Source: Bog-1181 sp964565765 | GTDB lineage: Bacteria > Oederibacteriota > PGYV01 > Palsa-1178 | DNA length: 64,000 bases | Assembly: GCA_964565765.1 (NCBI GenBank) | Contig: CAZMGF010000001.1 | Location: forward strand, 1 to 64,000 | Reading direction: 5' to 3' | In this document: positions 42,992 through 53,109 of the stretch, in pieces | Numbering within the stretch: the stretch's first letter is position 1 | Layout: every line of letters begins with the position of its first letter | Notes under the pieces: generated by a model | What the model was told of the DNA's origin: nothing | Seen by the model: the letters and a program-made list of their open reading frames with translations, nothing else | Database searches by the model: none | Made by a program: the position numbers and the translations under genes

Positions 42992-43552
42992 TTATCCTGG
43001 AAATTTAGCCTCTATGAGCCACGTCCCTATAATCCCCAGCGGTACGCTGCAGCATACTGATATAACTGTAAGCGCCGTATAAATGGCCATGCAATGGCCG
43101 GTTTCCAGCGGGCATTTAAGCGCCAGGACGCATATAATAATGGAAGTTAACAGGAAGAGGGAACCTGCTGTTATTTTTGTGATAAGAAAAGGGGTATTAT
43201 ACCTGCGAAACCTAATTTTACCGTCCAAAAGGCCGCTGAGCAACGCAATTAAAACAACCGCCGGAAGTATTGCCGAGACGATGCGGATGGTTGTGATAAG
43301 CGCGTCCTTTAGCGGGCCGGCAAGAAAAAATGTGGCGCAGGCGAGCAGGAAAAGCAGAAAGGCAAAAGCCTGCGGGAAGTGCACCAGTATGGGATGTATA
43401 TGAAAGCCAAGCAGCATGCGCCTTTTTTCTGATACCGGGTCAATAAACGGCTCAAACATCTTTGCCGGCACTCCGCACGCCGGGCATTTGTCGTGTAATT
43501 TACCGGCTTCCATCACAAATCCGCACGATTTGCATTTTACAAGTTCAGCCAT
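42992..43552 (-). CDS. Rubredoxin-like zinc-ribbon membrane protein
   Basis: A 186-aa protein with an N-terminal CxxC...CxxC ribbon (CKSC and CPAC, about 6-25) then four predicted transmembrane segments (about 52-72, 78-100, 115-138, 150-175) with His in GFHIHPILVHFPQA, reminiscent of DUF2231-type membrane proteins that may bind heme. ATG 43552 has GGAGGG before it and is preferred to an upstream in-frame start. It diverges from cydAB, so a redox role is plausible but unproven. Confidence 0.7.
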   Translation of the reverse strand: MAELVKCKSCGFVMEAGKLHDKCPACGVPAKMFEPFIDPVSEKRRMLLGFHIHPILVHFPQAFAFLLFLLACATFFLAGPLKDALITTIRIVSAILPAVVLIALLSGLLDGKIRFRRYNTPFLITKITAGSLFLLTSIIICVLALKCPLETGHCMAIYTALTVISVCCSVPLGIIGTWLIEAKFPG

Positions 43553-43655
43553 TTTTCGCCCTCCATAATTTATAGTATTAATAATATTAGGATATATTAT
43601 AAAAGTCAAGAAGTTTGATGCCTGCCTTTAAAACGGCCCCTTTTCTTACTTGGAC

Positions 43656-43684
43656 TTGAAAAAACCGGCCTGATATACTATTAT
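43656..43684 (+). promoter_or_regulatory. Candidate promoter before cydA
   Basis: TTGAAA (43656-43661), 17-bp spacer, TATTAT (43679-43684), 34 bp before the cydA ATG. TATACT at 43674 is an alternative -10. Confidence 0.45.
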
Positions 43685-43718
43685 ATACACATATTATTTC
43701 AACATGTTGGAGGTAAAA

Positions 43719-45056
43719 ATGGACGCAGTAATCCTCGCCAGGATCCAGTTCGCTTTGACCATCGGGTTCCATTTCCTTTTCCCCGCGATGACGCTGGGCA
43801 CGGGGCTCATTATCCTTATCAGCGAAACCATTTATATAATAAAGAAGGACGAGGATTATAAAAGAATAACAGATTTTCTCGCGAGGCTTCTGGGCGTGAT
43901 ATTCGTGGTAGGCGCCGCCAGCGGCATTACCATGGAGTTTTCCTTCGGCAACAACTGGTCGCAGTACGCCAGGGCAGTGGGCGACATATTCGGGCCGATT
44001 CTGGCTGTCGAAGGCGTTGTGGCATTTTTCCTTGAGTCTGTTTTTATCGGCGTGCTTGTATTCGGACGGGGCCGTGTATCAAAAGGGCTCTACTGGATAT
44101 CGGCTCTGCTGGTTTTCCTGGGCAGCCACCTTTCAGGGTTCTGGATAATTGTCGCGAATTCATGGATGCAGACGCCGGCGGGATTCGACCCGGCCATATA
44201 CGCCCAGACGGGAAAAATAGTCCTCTCGGATTTCGGGGCCGCTGTTTTTAACCCCTCCACACTGCCCAGGTTCATGCACACCATAATGGCCTCATGGATG
44301 ACCTGCTCGATAATGGTCACAGGTATAGGCGCTTATTATGTATTAATAGGAAAATTCGGGGATACGGCAAAAAAAATGTTAAAGTTCGGCATTATACTCT
44401 TTGCGATAACGCCTCTGCTCCAGCTTGTAACGGGCCACATCCACGCAGTACAGGTTTTAAACACGCAGCCGGTGAAAGGGGCCGCGCTTGAGGGGCTATT
44501 TGAAACGAAATCCGGTGTGCCCATATATGGAGCCGGATGGGTTGATGTAAACAACAAAAAGACAACGGGCATCGCGATACCGGACGGACTTTCTTTTCTT
44601 TATAACTTCCATCTTGATTCCACCATAAAGGGGTTAAACGAGTTTCCAAAAGAGAACTGGCCGAATGTAAATTTTATATTCCAGACTTACCACCTGATGG
44701 TGGCAATCGGAATATTATCAATAGGCGTCGGGCTTTTCGGCGCCTGGCTGCTTTACAGGAAAAAACTTTATGAAACAAAATGGTTCCTTTTCCTGCTGCC
44801 GTTCATGATACCGCTGCCGCATATCGCCCATGAAAGCGGGTGGATATCGGCCGAAGTGGGCCGCCAGCCATGGATAATTTACAACATGATGAGGACACAC
44901 GACGCCGCTTCAGTTGTGGTCGGAGCGGGGCAGATATTATTTTCGCTCATCATGTTCGCCGCAATTTACACAATGCTCGCCGTAATATTTCTTTCCGTGG
45001 CCATGAAAATAATAAAAAAGGGATTTGATTCCCCGGCGGCGGAGGCCAAGATATGA
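43719..45056 (+). CDS. cydA: Cytochrome bd oxidase subunit I
   Basis: A 445-aa quinol oxidase subunit of the short-Q-loop type. Heme-ligand H18 lies in IGFHFLFPAM; a second in RFMHTIMASW (about 188); the family stretches GLYWISALLVFLGS and AEVGRQPW (about 387) are clear. High-affinity, cyanide-resistant oxygen reduction, so the cell meets low oxygen or must remove it. ATG 43719 has TTGGAGG before it. Overlaps cydB by 4 bases. Confidence 0.95.
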   Translation: MDAVILARIQFALTIGFHFLFPAMTLGTGLIILISETIYIIKKDEDYKRITDFLARLLGVIFVVGAASGITMEFSFGNNWSQYARAVGDIFGPILAVEGVVAFFLESVFIGVLVFGRGRVSKGLYWISALLVFLGSHLSGFWIIVANSWMQTPAGFDPAIYAQTGKIVLSDFGAAVFNPSTLPRFMHTIMASWMTCSIMVTGIGAYYVLIGKFGDTAKKMLKFGIILFAITPLLQLVTGHIHAVQVLNTQPVKGAALEGLFETKSGVPIYGAGWVDVNNKKTTGIAIPDGLSFLYNFHLDSTIKGLNEFPKENWPNVNFIFQTYHLMVAIGILSIGVGLFGAWLLYRKKLYETKWFLFLLPFMIPLPHIAHESGWISAEVGRQPWIIYNMMRTHDAASVVVGAGQILFSLIMFAAIYTMLAVIFLSVAMKIIKKGFDSPAAEAKI

Positions 45057-46057
45057 CACTTGCAAACCTGCAGGAGCTCTGGTTCGCGCTTGTATGCGTG
45101 CTTTTTGCCGGATATTCAATACTGGACGGATTTGACCTGGGGCTGGGAGCGCTGCTGCCCCTGCTCGGGAAAAAGAAAGAGGAAAAGGATATATTAATAG
45201 CATCAATAGGGCCGGTCTGGGACGGGAACGAGGTATGGCTCATCACCGGCGGCGGGGCGCTTTTCGCGGCTTTTCCGCAGGCGTACGCAACCGCATTCTC
45301 GGGATTTTATATTGCCATGATGCTGGTGCTGTTCTCATTAATATTCAGGGCCGTTTCCATGGAGTTCCGCAGCCATGACACCGCACGCGCGGGATTCTGG
45401 GAAGCCTCTTTTACCACCGGCAGTTTTTTTGCGGCGCTGTTATTCGGTGTTGCGCTTGGAAATGTTGTATTCGGCGTGCCCCTTGATTCTAAAATGGAAT
45501 ATACGGGTGATTTCTTTACCCTCCTGCGCCCCATGCCGCTGTTATTCGGCGTAACAGGGCTTGCTGCGGTTTTGGCCCAGGGGGCATCTTATGCGGCCAT
45601 GAAAACTGAAAACAAAATACGTGAAAGGGCCTTTGGCCTGCTCGAAACCATACTGCCTTTTTATTTTGTGCTTGCGCTGCTTTACATGGCGCTGGTAAAT
45701 ATTTTTATAAAAAATGTAATGACGTCGCCTCTGTTCATTGCCGGTGCTGTAATTTCAATCGCGGCCTTAACGGCCGCCATGTATGCAAGGGAAAAACAAA
45801 AAGAAAGAATCCTTTTCGCCTCCACTTCCACGGCCCTGCTGGGGCTCTGGGCAATAACGGCGGCGGCGCACTATCCAAACCTTATAAAGGCCTCAAATGA
45901 CGCGGCCCTTTCAATTACCACAGGCAACGCCTCAACTTCACTGCACACCCTTACGCTCATGTCATGGATAGCCATAATCGGCATGCCGGTGGTGCTGGCA
46001 TATACCATTTTTGTTTACAGTATATTCAAAGGCAAGGCAAAGGCTCTAAAATATTAG
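45053..46057 (+). CDS. cydB: Cytochrome bd oxidase subunit II
   Basis: A 334-aa membrane subunit with eight to nine transmembrane segments. The opening WFALVCVLFAGYSILDGFDLG and GPVWDGNEVWLITGGGALFAAFP (about 44-66) are diagnostic. ATGA overlap with cydA. No cydX-like small frame or cydCD exporter is visible next to it. Confidence 0.95.
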   Translation: MTLANLQELWFALVCVLFAGYSILDGFDLGLGALLPLLGKKKEEKDILIASIGPVWDGNEVWLITGGGALFAAFPQAYATAFSGFYIAMMLVLFSLIFRAVSMEFRSHDTARAGFWEASFTTGSFFAALLFGVALGNVVFGVPLDSKMEYTGDFFTLLRPMPLLFGVTGLAAVLAQGASYAAMKTENKIRERAFGLLETILPFYFVLALLYMALVNIFIKNVMTSPLFIAGAVISIAALTAAMYAREKQKERILFASTSTALLGLWAITAAAHYPNLIKASNDAALSITTGNASTSLHTLTLMSWIAIIGMPVVLAYTIFVYSIFKGKAKALKY

Positions 46058-46112
46058 GAAATTAAAAAATGCGCGGGCTGGATAAAGCCCGGCTTTAAGA
46101 AATGGGGATGAG

Positions 46113-48026
46113 ATGAAAAAAGTTATTTTAGCGGTATTATTAATATTCACGGCGCGGCTTGTCCTTGCGCAACAGGGAGGCGCCTTTGTCGGAGCGGGCG
46201 GAGACGAACCCGCAAGCGTAGATACCGGCGCTGTAATGACCGGCGATGAGGACGAGGATATACAGACAGGTTTGAATGAATACGCGCAGATTTCCACTGT
46301 GTTTAAGGGCGGCGCGCTTTCAGGAGGCGCGGTAACCGCGGCTGACCTTCTGGGAGATGTGCCGGGAATATATTTCAGCAAGGCTTCGATAATGGCCGCC
46401 GGAAACGGGCAGTTCTCGCCGCAGGTAATTAATATCAGGGGATTCGGCAGCGCTCCGTACGCTAATATACTCACCGTGGTTGACGGAAGGCCGCAGTCAA
46501 TGTCAATGTGGATGCACCCGCTGCTTGATACCATGACCCTTGACTGCGTTGAATCAATGGAAGTCATACAGGGGCCCTCGGGAGTATTATACGGGAACCA
46601 GGCAACAGGCGGAGTGATTGATATAACCACAAAAAAACGTGATGTCGAAGGCTCTTCATATGAAATGGGAGCCATGGAAGGCACCCACTTTACACAGGAT
46701 TATTTTTTTAACGGCTTATTCAAGGCGGAAGAGATAGATTCTTCCTTTACGGCGGGTTACAATACCACGGGCGGCGAGAGGCCAAATTCGGATTCATATA
46801 CCGAGGACGGGCATGCCCATGTGGGATATAAATTTGAGGAGGATCTTTCCGCGGCTGTGAACGGTGATTATTCTTATATAAGGTCATTCAATCCAGGGCC
46901 CGACTTTGCGCCCTACTGGCCCAGGGAAGCCGAGGCGCTTGAGGCGATTCATCGCGACGGCGATTTCAGGATAAATTATAAGCTCACCGATTATACGGGC
47001 TCAACAATGTTTTATACGGATTCCGGGTCCAACAGGTTCCTGGGAAACGCCACACCGTCAGCTGTAACGCCGGGAGCCTTTGATTTTACAATTCCGGGAG
47101 AGTACGACCAGTATGAAAATCACGGCATACGTGTGGCCAATGAATGGATAATATTTCCCGGGAATTCCACAAAAGCCGGCATTGACTGGCAGTATACAGG
47201 GACATTTTATGAAAATTATCCGGCAGTTTCATCCACTGCTGTTAATGTCGGAACCTATGAGGACAATTACGCGCCGTATTTTCTTATCAGCCAGGCCGTG
47301 GGGATATTCGGGGTATCCGGCGGGTTAAGGATGGCTTATTCCAGCAAATGGGGGTTTGTGCCAATCCCGCAGGCGGGCCTGAAACTTTCTATTTTTGACC
47401 AGCAGACAATTTATGTGAATGTTTCCAGGGGGTATTCAACCCCGGCGGCCGGACAGATGGTATTTGCCAACTTTGAGTCACTTACACCGGAAAGTTTCTG
47501 GCAGTACGAAGCCGGCCTCACCCAGACCTTAAATGAAAATCTTACATTCACACTTTCCTGCTATCAGATTGAGGCCGAAAACATGCTGCAGGTTGACCCC
47601 ATGGACGACACGCTGATGAATTCCGGCTCCATGCTTGAGCGGTGCGCGTCCGCTTCTGTTGATTACAGGGCTTTCGGCTTCCTTGACACAGGAGCGTCGG
47701 CGGCATACCTTGACCCGCGTGATAAGACGGCGCGGCTGGCGCTTTTTTCCGGAAAGGGATACATAAAGGCGGATATAACAAAGGAGTATGAATTTAAGAT
47801 TTCTGCTGATTTTGCCAAAGACAGATATGACGCCGATGATTTCGGGACAAAGCTCGGAGATTACGCGGTTGTAAACGCCTCGCTGGATTATAAAACAAAG
47901 CTTTTTGATTCCGAGACAAAATTTTATCTCAACGCGGTAAATCTGCTCAACACAAAATATTACGTTATTTCAGGTTATCCGGGCGAAGGCTTCAACCTGA
48001 TGTGCGGAATGACCCTGAAGATATAA
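46113..48026 (+). CDS. TonB-dependent outer-membrane receptor
   Basis: A 637-aa receptor with signal peptide (about 1-19, LVLA then QQGG), a plug domain (about 65-175: VINIRGFGSAPYANILTVVDGRP and MEVIQGPSGVLYGNQATGGVIDI), and a 22-strand-type barrel ending at MTLKI. The plug motifs are clear, but the TonB box is not obvious in the acidic stretch after the signal. It is at the short end for the family. No substrate genes, TonB or ExbBD are nearby; 55 bp after cydB, so metal or heme uptake is only a guess. Confidence 0.88.
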   Translation: MKKVILAVLLIFTARLVLAQQGGAFVGAGGDEPASVDTGAVMTGDEDEDIQTGLNEYAQISTVFKGGALSGGAVTAADLLGDVPGIYFSKASIMAAGNGQFSPQVINIRGFGSAPYANILTVVDGRPQSMSMWMHPLLDTMTLDCVESMEVIQGPSGVLYGNQATGGVIDITTKKRDVEGSSYEMGAMEGTHFTQDYFFNGLFKAEEIDSSFTAGYNTTGGERPNSDSYTEDGHAHVGYKFEEDLSAAVNGDYSYIRSFNPGPDFAPYWPREAEALEAIHRDGDFRINYKLTDYTGSTMFYTDSGSNRFLGNATPSAVTPGAFDFTIPGEYDQYENHGIRVANEWIIFPGNSTKAGIDWQYTGTFYENYPAVSSTAVNVGTYEDNYAPYFLISQAVGIFGVSGGLRMAYSSKWGFVPIPQAGLKLSIFDQQTIYVNVSRGYSTPAAGQMVFANFESLTPESFWQYEAGLTQTLNENLTFTLSCYQIEAENMLQVDPMDDTLMNSGSMLERCASASVDYRAFGFLDTGASAAYLDPRDKTARLALFSGKGYIKADITKEYEFKISADFAKDRYDADDFGTKLGDYAVVNASLDYKTKLFDSETKFYLNAVNLLNTKYYVISGYPGEGFNLMCGMTLKI

Positions 48027-48108
48027 TAAACGCGCAATAAATTTCAAAATGGATTTGTTTTTATTTTTATGGTATATTGTATTGGAGGGAGTTTATACAG
48101 GAGTTTAA

Positions 48109-49659
48109 ATGAAAAAGATAGCGGCAATAATAATTTGTCTTGCGCTTTTGCAAATATTTACGGAAAATTCCGCGGCTAACGTTATAAATATACAGAATAA
48201 TAATATAGGCTTAAATTTTGCCGATGATACATTTGGGTTTAATATGGGAACCAGCTATCTTTACAGCGTGCCTTCCGAACCGCTTACATTTGATTATCCC
48301 GGCACGTCGGAATTGCTTGACCCGCTATGCTTATCCACAACTCATTCAGTAATAAATGTGGACGGCAATTTATATGATTTTTATGATTGCCCTGTAGTAG
48401 GTACTGTGACAAGCGGTTCCAATTATGTTTCCGGAACAAAACAGGCGGCCGGGGGAGACATACAGGTTAATTTAATGATGAGTCTGGTCAATAATCCTGC
48501 TATAAATTCGCCGGTAGATACGGTAAAAATTAAATACACCCTTACTAATTATTCGGCTGTGGCACACACAGTGGGAGTAAGGCTGGAATTAGACACAAAG
48601 GTTTTGGATCAGGACGGCGCTATTATTTCAACGGATAACGGCATTACAACATTGGCAACCACAACGGCCTGGTACAAATCCCTAGGACAGATACCGGCAA
48701 ACTGGTGGGATTTTAACTCCAGCCCTTATTCGATTCCGCCGCCGGAGCTTGTCGGAAGAGGATATACATATAATAATCCTTACGACGAAGCCGCAACAAT
48801 GCCGGATATTATGGAAGTGGCGAATTGGGAAATGGTAAACGGAGACGCACAGTGGTCCGGAGAAACTATAGGCGACGGTCTTTCAGGACCTGATGACAGC
48901 GCTGTTGTATTCTGGTGGTGCAATGGTGATGGGGATCTTTCTTCGGGATTTACATTAAATCCGGGGGCTTCAATTTCATTTGTTACCTATTACGGGCTTA
49001 ATGAGCAGGCGCTTCTTACCACACCGACAATTACCCCCACATATTCGCAGACATTCACAAGAACCCCGACTTTCACGATTACCCGGACACCTACCATCAC
49101 TTCGACATGGACAGGCACTTTTACCTTTACGCCTTCATTCACGCAAACATACACACCGACAATAACAAATACATTTACAAACTCGCCGACATTTACAATT
49201 ACCGCGACTGTTACCCCTACATCGACGGAAACGCCCACTTTTACAATTACCAATACATTCACGGTTACACCGACTGTAACGCCGACTTATACCGTAACAG
49301 AAACATTTACCCAGACACCTACACCAACAATAACCCCGACCTTTACCCCTACGCCGCCGCCTTTCAGGCTCATAGGCAAGGGCAATTTTCCAAACCCTTT
49401 TGTGAGCGACACATATCTGGTTTACTGGCTTTCAACTCCGGCGCAGACGGTCAAGCTTATGGTATACACCGTTTCCGGTGAAAAAGTTTTCTGGGACGAC
49501 ACCCTCACGGGGACTGCCGGTTATAATTCATACCACTGGACCGGCGTAAACAGGGCGCTGAAGCCCATCGCGTCAGGGGTTTTTATTTACAGGATAGACG
49601 CTTATGACGACAACGGCAACCACGCTGATGTAATTCAGAAGCTTGTCTGCGTAAAATAA
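48109..49659 (+). CDS. Secreted protein with Thr/Pro linker and FlgD-like C-terminus
   Basis: A 516-aa exported protein. Signal peptide about 1-22; residues 25-300 are a beta-rich domain with no family I can name; 303-419 is a Thr/Pro tandem (units of TPT, TFT, TIT); 420-516 is a FlgD-like Ig domain (GNFPNPFVSDTYLVYWLS, VKLMVYTVSGEKV, ASGVFIYRIDAYD). This layout is common to surface proteins of several uncultured lineages where the last domain may guide export or anchoring. Same architecture at 25496. ATG 48109 follows a weak AGGAG. Confidence 0.78.
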   Translation: MKKIAAIIICLALLQIFTENSAANVINIQNNNIGLNFADDTFGFNMGTSYLYSVPSEPLTFDYPGTSELLDPLCLSTTHSVINVDGNLYDFYDCPVVGTVTSGSNYVSGTKQAAGGDIQVNLMMSLVNNPAINSPVDTVKIKYTLTNYSAVAHTVGVRLELDTKVLDQDGAIISTDNGITTLATTTAWYKSLGQIPANWWDFNSSPYSIPPPELVGRGYTYNNPYDEAATMPDIMEVANWEMVNGDAQWSGETIGDGLSGPDDSAVVFWWCNGDGDLSSGFTLNPGASISFVTYYGLNEQALLTTPTITPTYSQTFTRTPTFTITRTPTITSTWTGTFTFTPSFTQTYTPTITNTFTNSPTFTITATVTPTSTETPTFTITNTFTVTPTVTPTYTVTETFTQTPTPTITPTFTPTPPPFRLIGKGNFPNPFVSDTYLVYWLSTPAQTVKLMVYTVSGEKVFWDDTLTGTAGYNSYHWTGVNRALKPIASGVFIYRIDAYDDNGNHADVIQKLVCVK

Positions 49660-49722
49660 TAATCCATAATCCCGTCCATAATACATCTTTAAGAATGGCC
49701 AGAAATATGATAAATTATCCCT

Positions 49723-51675
49723 ATGATATTTATCCTGATCGCCGCCGCAGCTATTATAAACATTATTTTAGGGGTGCTTGCCCTCGTTAAAGGCAGGAAC
49801 CGCCTGAATTTATCCTTTTCAATAATTTCATTTCTGCTTGCGGCGTGGAACATCTGCGTGGTTTTCTGGAACGGCTATAATATGCCTGTCTTTTCAAGGA
49901 TAAATTTCCTTTTTGTAACTTTCGTCCCTCCGGCCGCCCTCTTTTTTGTAAAATGCCTTTTTGAAGGGGAAAACACATCCGTAATGGACGGCATGCTTAA
50001 AGTTTATATGACGCTGGCCATTTCAGGGATGGTATTTACCATCTCAACATTTTTCTCAAAAACCCTCTTTGATATTTATATGCTTTACCAGGTGCGTTTT
50101 GCCATATTCATGTATGAGTGCCTAACGCTTCTTGGGGCATTTGGAGCCCTTATATACCGCTATATGCACATTAAATTTAAGCAGGAGAAAATTAAAATAC
50201 GGTACGTGATAATGGCGTTTTTTATAATTTTTCTGGGAGGCATGCTTGATTTCATGGGCGGCCTGAAAATGCACAACCTGGAATACATGGGAAACATAAG
50301 CAATGTGGCATACGCCGCCATTATTTTTTTTGCCATATTCCGCTTAAGGCTGCTTGACGCAGGGGTAATTTTTAAAAATTTCCTGGCCTACACGCTGGTG
50401 GCGGTTGTACTTGGCTCGGTTTATGCCGCCCTTGCGCTGGCCCTGAATGACAAGCCCATCGCAATGACAGCGGCGATGCTGATAGTGAGCCTGCCTTCGG
50501 TTTATTTCCTTAAATACCTGCACGGCTACGCCGAACTTTTTGTCCGGAAAATAAGCGGGGTGCCGGCGACTGACGGGGCCAGGGCGGCATTCAACATTAT
50601 AAAATCAACGCAGGCCGGAGAGGGAGAAAAAGTCAGGCGGATACTAATGCTTATAAGGGATTTTTGTGAGATGGACACGGCGATATATTCCGCCGCCGGC
50701 GCCTATTATCTGCTCGCATGGGAAACTGAAAATAGCGGATTCGCAAGGGTCATGGACGCCCAGGACTGCCCGGAAAAAATAGTAATAAGGTATGAGGCAA
50801 AAAGCGGAAAGGAAAAAGAACTGCTGGATAAATTCGGGGCCTCTATTATAGCCCCGCTGAAATACGGTTCACAGGCGGCAGGCATCCTGGCCGGAAGGAA
50901 ACAGACGTCGGACATTTCATTCAACCAGGATGAGATTGAGCTCATCAGCGACATGTGCGAAACAGCTGCTTTTTATATCAAGGCCCACAACCTGAACCAG
51001 AGGGTGATTGAAGAAGAAAATATGAAACGCGTGGCCATGATGGCGCGCCAGATGGCGCACGAGATTAAGAACCCGCTCGCCGCGCTATGGGGGGCCGCCC
51101 AGCTGCTTGAGGGGAAAAGCGCTGCGGACATTGAAAATACCGGCATAATAAGGGAGGAGATTACCCGCCTGACTGCCATGCTTGATTCATGGAAGGATTT
51201 TTCCGGCGAACTGAAACTTAACCCTTCAGAATTCAACATTGTAAAACTTGCGGCCGATGTGGTCAAACTTATAAAATTCCAGGGCATAGTCGCTGATATA
51301 GTCCTTAACGCGCACCAGGAAAATATCACTGTAAGTGCAGACGCTGATAAGATAAAACAGGTACTGCTTAACATCATATTGAACGCCGCCCAGGCATCCG
51401 GGGAAGGCCCGTCGCCTTCCATAAAAATAGATGCGGCCCAAAAGAACGGGTTTGCCGAGATCAAGGTGCGCGACAACGGCCGCGGGATAGTCCCGGAGGT
51501 CATGGAAAAAATAAGGCAGCCCCTTTTTACCACAAAACCCAGGGGGTCGGGGCTCGGGCTGGCGGTTTCTGACAGAATACTAAAAGCGCACGGCGGCAGC
51601 ATGATAATACAGAGCGACGGCAACAGCTACACGGAAGTTACCGTGGCCCTTTCAACGGCTGACGCGGCGTTATAA
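49723..51675 (+). CDS. Membrane sensor histidine kinase, NtrB-like core
   Basis: A 650-aa kinase. About seven N-terminal transmembrane segments (2-22, 30-50, 60-80, 97-111, 125-147, 160-180, 195-210), two more near 220-262, a GAF-like region (about 285-425), then HisKA with H446 in AHEIKNPLAAL, and HATPase with NILNAAQASGE, DNGRGI and GSGLGLAVSDRI. Followed 26 bp later by a sigma-54 response regulator, its likely partner. The signal is unknown. Confidence 0.9.
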   Translation: MIFILIAAAAIINIILGVLALVKGRNRLNLSFSIISFLLAAWNICVVFWNGYNMPVFSRINFLFVTFVPPAALFFVKCLFEGENTSVMDGMLKVYMTLAISGMVFTISTFFSKTLFDIYMLYQVRFAIFMYECLTLLGAFGALIYRYMHIKFKQEKIKIRYVIMAFFIIFLGGMLDFMGGLKMHNLEYMGNISNVAYAAIIFFAIFRLRLLDAGVIFKNFLAYTLVAVVLGSVYAALALALNDKPIAMTAAMLIVSLPSVYFLKYLHGYAELFVRKISGVPATDGARAAFNIIKSTQAGEGEKVRRILMLIRDFCEMDTAIYSAAGAYYLLAWETENSGFARVMDAQDCPEKIVIRYEAKSGKEKELLDKFGASIIAPLKYGSQAAGILAGRKQTSDISFNQDEIELISDMCETAAFYIKAHNLNQRVIEEENMKRVAMMARQMAHEIKNPLAALWGAAQLLEGKSAADIENTGIIREEITRLTAMLDSWKDFSGELKLNPSEFNIVKLAADVVKLIKFQGIVADIVLNAHQENITVSADADKIKQVLLNIILNAAQASGEGPSPSIKIDAAQKNGFAEIKVRDNGRGIVPEVMEKIRQPLFTTKPRGSGLGLAVSDRILKAHGGSMIIQSDGNSYTEVTVALSTADAAL

Positions 51676-51701
51676 TTAAAAATAGTTAATAGGGAGACAA
51701 G

Positions 51702-53036
51702 ATGGCTAAAATACTTATTGCCGACGATGAGGAAAATATAAGGAAAGTATTAAAAGGGCTCCTTGCTAAAAACGGTTACACCGACGTGCTTCAGGCCCAG
51801 GACGGACTCAAGGCCCTGGAAATATTCCAGGATGAGAATATAGACCTGGTAATTTCCGACGTTAATATGCCGGTGATGGACGGCCTTGAATTTTTTTCAA
51901 GGATAAGGGAGAGCGGCGTCCCTTTTATAGTGCTTACGGCTTACGGCACAATTGAGACGGCGGTAAACGCGGTAAAAAGCGGTGTGTATGATTTTCTGCC
52001 GAAACCTTTTGACGAGCAGAACCTTGTTGATACGGTAAAAAAGGCGCTAAAAGAGAGCGGCCGCAGGGATACGGCCGCGGCTTCCGGGTCAATTGAGGAG
52101 ATATTTTTTTCATCTTCCCATCCAGACATACTCAAAATAAAGCACATGCTTTCAAGGGTTATTAATACCAGGGCGGGTATACTTATATGCGGGGAGACAG
52201 GCACCGGAAAGGGTGTGCTGGCCGGGATTATTCACGGGCTCAGCGTCGATAAGGCAAGCCCCTTCATAAAGGTCAACTGCGCGGCCATTCCGCAGGGGCT
52301 CATTGAATCCGAACTTTTTGGTTATGTAAAAGGGGCATTTACAGGGGCGGCCATTGACAAACCGGGAAAATTCGAACTGGCGGATAAGGGTACTATTTTT
52401 CTCGATGAAATAGGGGAATTGAGCCCAGAGATACAGGCCAAGCTGCTTTCTGTCATACAGGAAAAAGAGCTTACCAGGCTCGGGGATGTCAGGGTAAAAA
52501 AGGTCGACGCGCGGGTAATAGCCGCGACCAACATTGATATCAAGGCGGCCATAGAGGAGAAAAAATTCAGGGAGGACCTGTATTACAGGCTCAACATTGT
52601 TGAATTCACACTTCCTCCGTTAAGGGAAAGATCCGCCGATATTCCCGCGCTTGTAAATTATTTTGCGGGGAAATATGCCGCGGAATTCGGTACGCAGATA
52701 AAGGAATTTGACGGCGCGGCGTTTGCAAGGCTGAAGTCATATCAATGGCCCGGCAACGTCAGGGAGCTTGAAAATATAATACAGAAGGTATCCATAATGG
52801 AAAGTGAAACCCTGATCACAGCCGAAGCCCTGGGCGCTTATCTGAAAAGCGGGGTTTCCGGTGAAACCGCAGCAACCATGTTCGAGGCGGGCAGGGAGGA
52901 AAAGGCAAAAAAAGAAATTGAGCTTATAAAGGACGCGCTTGCCAGGACGCAGAACAACAAGACAAAGGCATCGGAGCTGCTCGGGATATCGCGCAGGACC
53001 CTTTTATACAGGCTCAAAGAATACTCGATGGAATAG
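51702..53036 (+). CDS. Sigma-54-dependent response regulator (NtrC family)
   Basis: A 444-aa regulator: receiver with D53 (ISDVNMPVMDG); AAA+ domain with Walker A GETGTGKG (about 163-170), the sigma-54 contact loop GAFTGA (about 210-215), Walker B GTIFLDEIGEL, and arginine-finger region; C-terminal Fis-type HTH (NNKTKASELLGISRRTLLYRL). The GAFTGA motif is complete, so it should activate sigma-54 promoters. GGGAGA precedes the ATG. Target genes are not evident. Confidence 0.94.
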   Translation: MAKILIADDEENIRKVLKGLLAKNGYTDVLQAQDGLKALEIFQDENIDLVISDVNMPVMDGLEFFSRIRESGVPFIVLTAYGTIETAVNAVKSGVYDFLPKPFDEQNLVDTVKKALKESGRRDTAAASGSIEEIFFSSSHPDILKIKHMLSRVINTRAGILICGETGTGKGVLAGIIHGLSVDKASPFIKVNCAAIPQGLIESELFGYVKGAFTGAAIDKPGKFELADKGTIFLDEIGELSPEIQAKLLSVIQEKELTRLGDVRVKKVDARVIAATNIDIKAAIEEKKFREDLYYRLNIVEFTLPPLRERSADIPALVNYFAGKYAAEFGTQIKEFDGAAFARLKSYQWPGNVRELENIIQKVSIMESETLITAEALGAYLKSGVSGETAATMFEAGREEKAKKEIELIKDALARTQNNKTKASELLGISRRTLLYRLKEYSME

Positions 53037-53109
53037 TCTTATTGACTTTACGGGCAGGGGCGTATAAAATCAATCAACAGCATGAATTGTATATTATAAG
53101 GAGGATTGG

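Noticed and set aside
46058..46112. Terminator between cydB and the TonB receptor
   Set aside because: A short GGGCT/AGCCC hairpin is present but no T tract follows.
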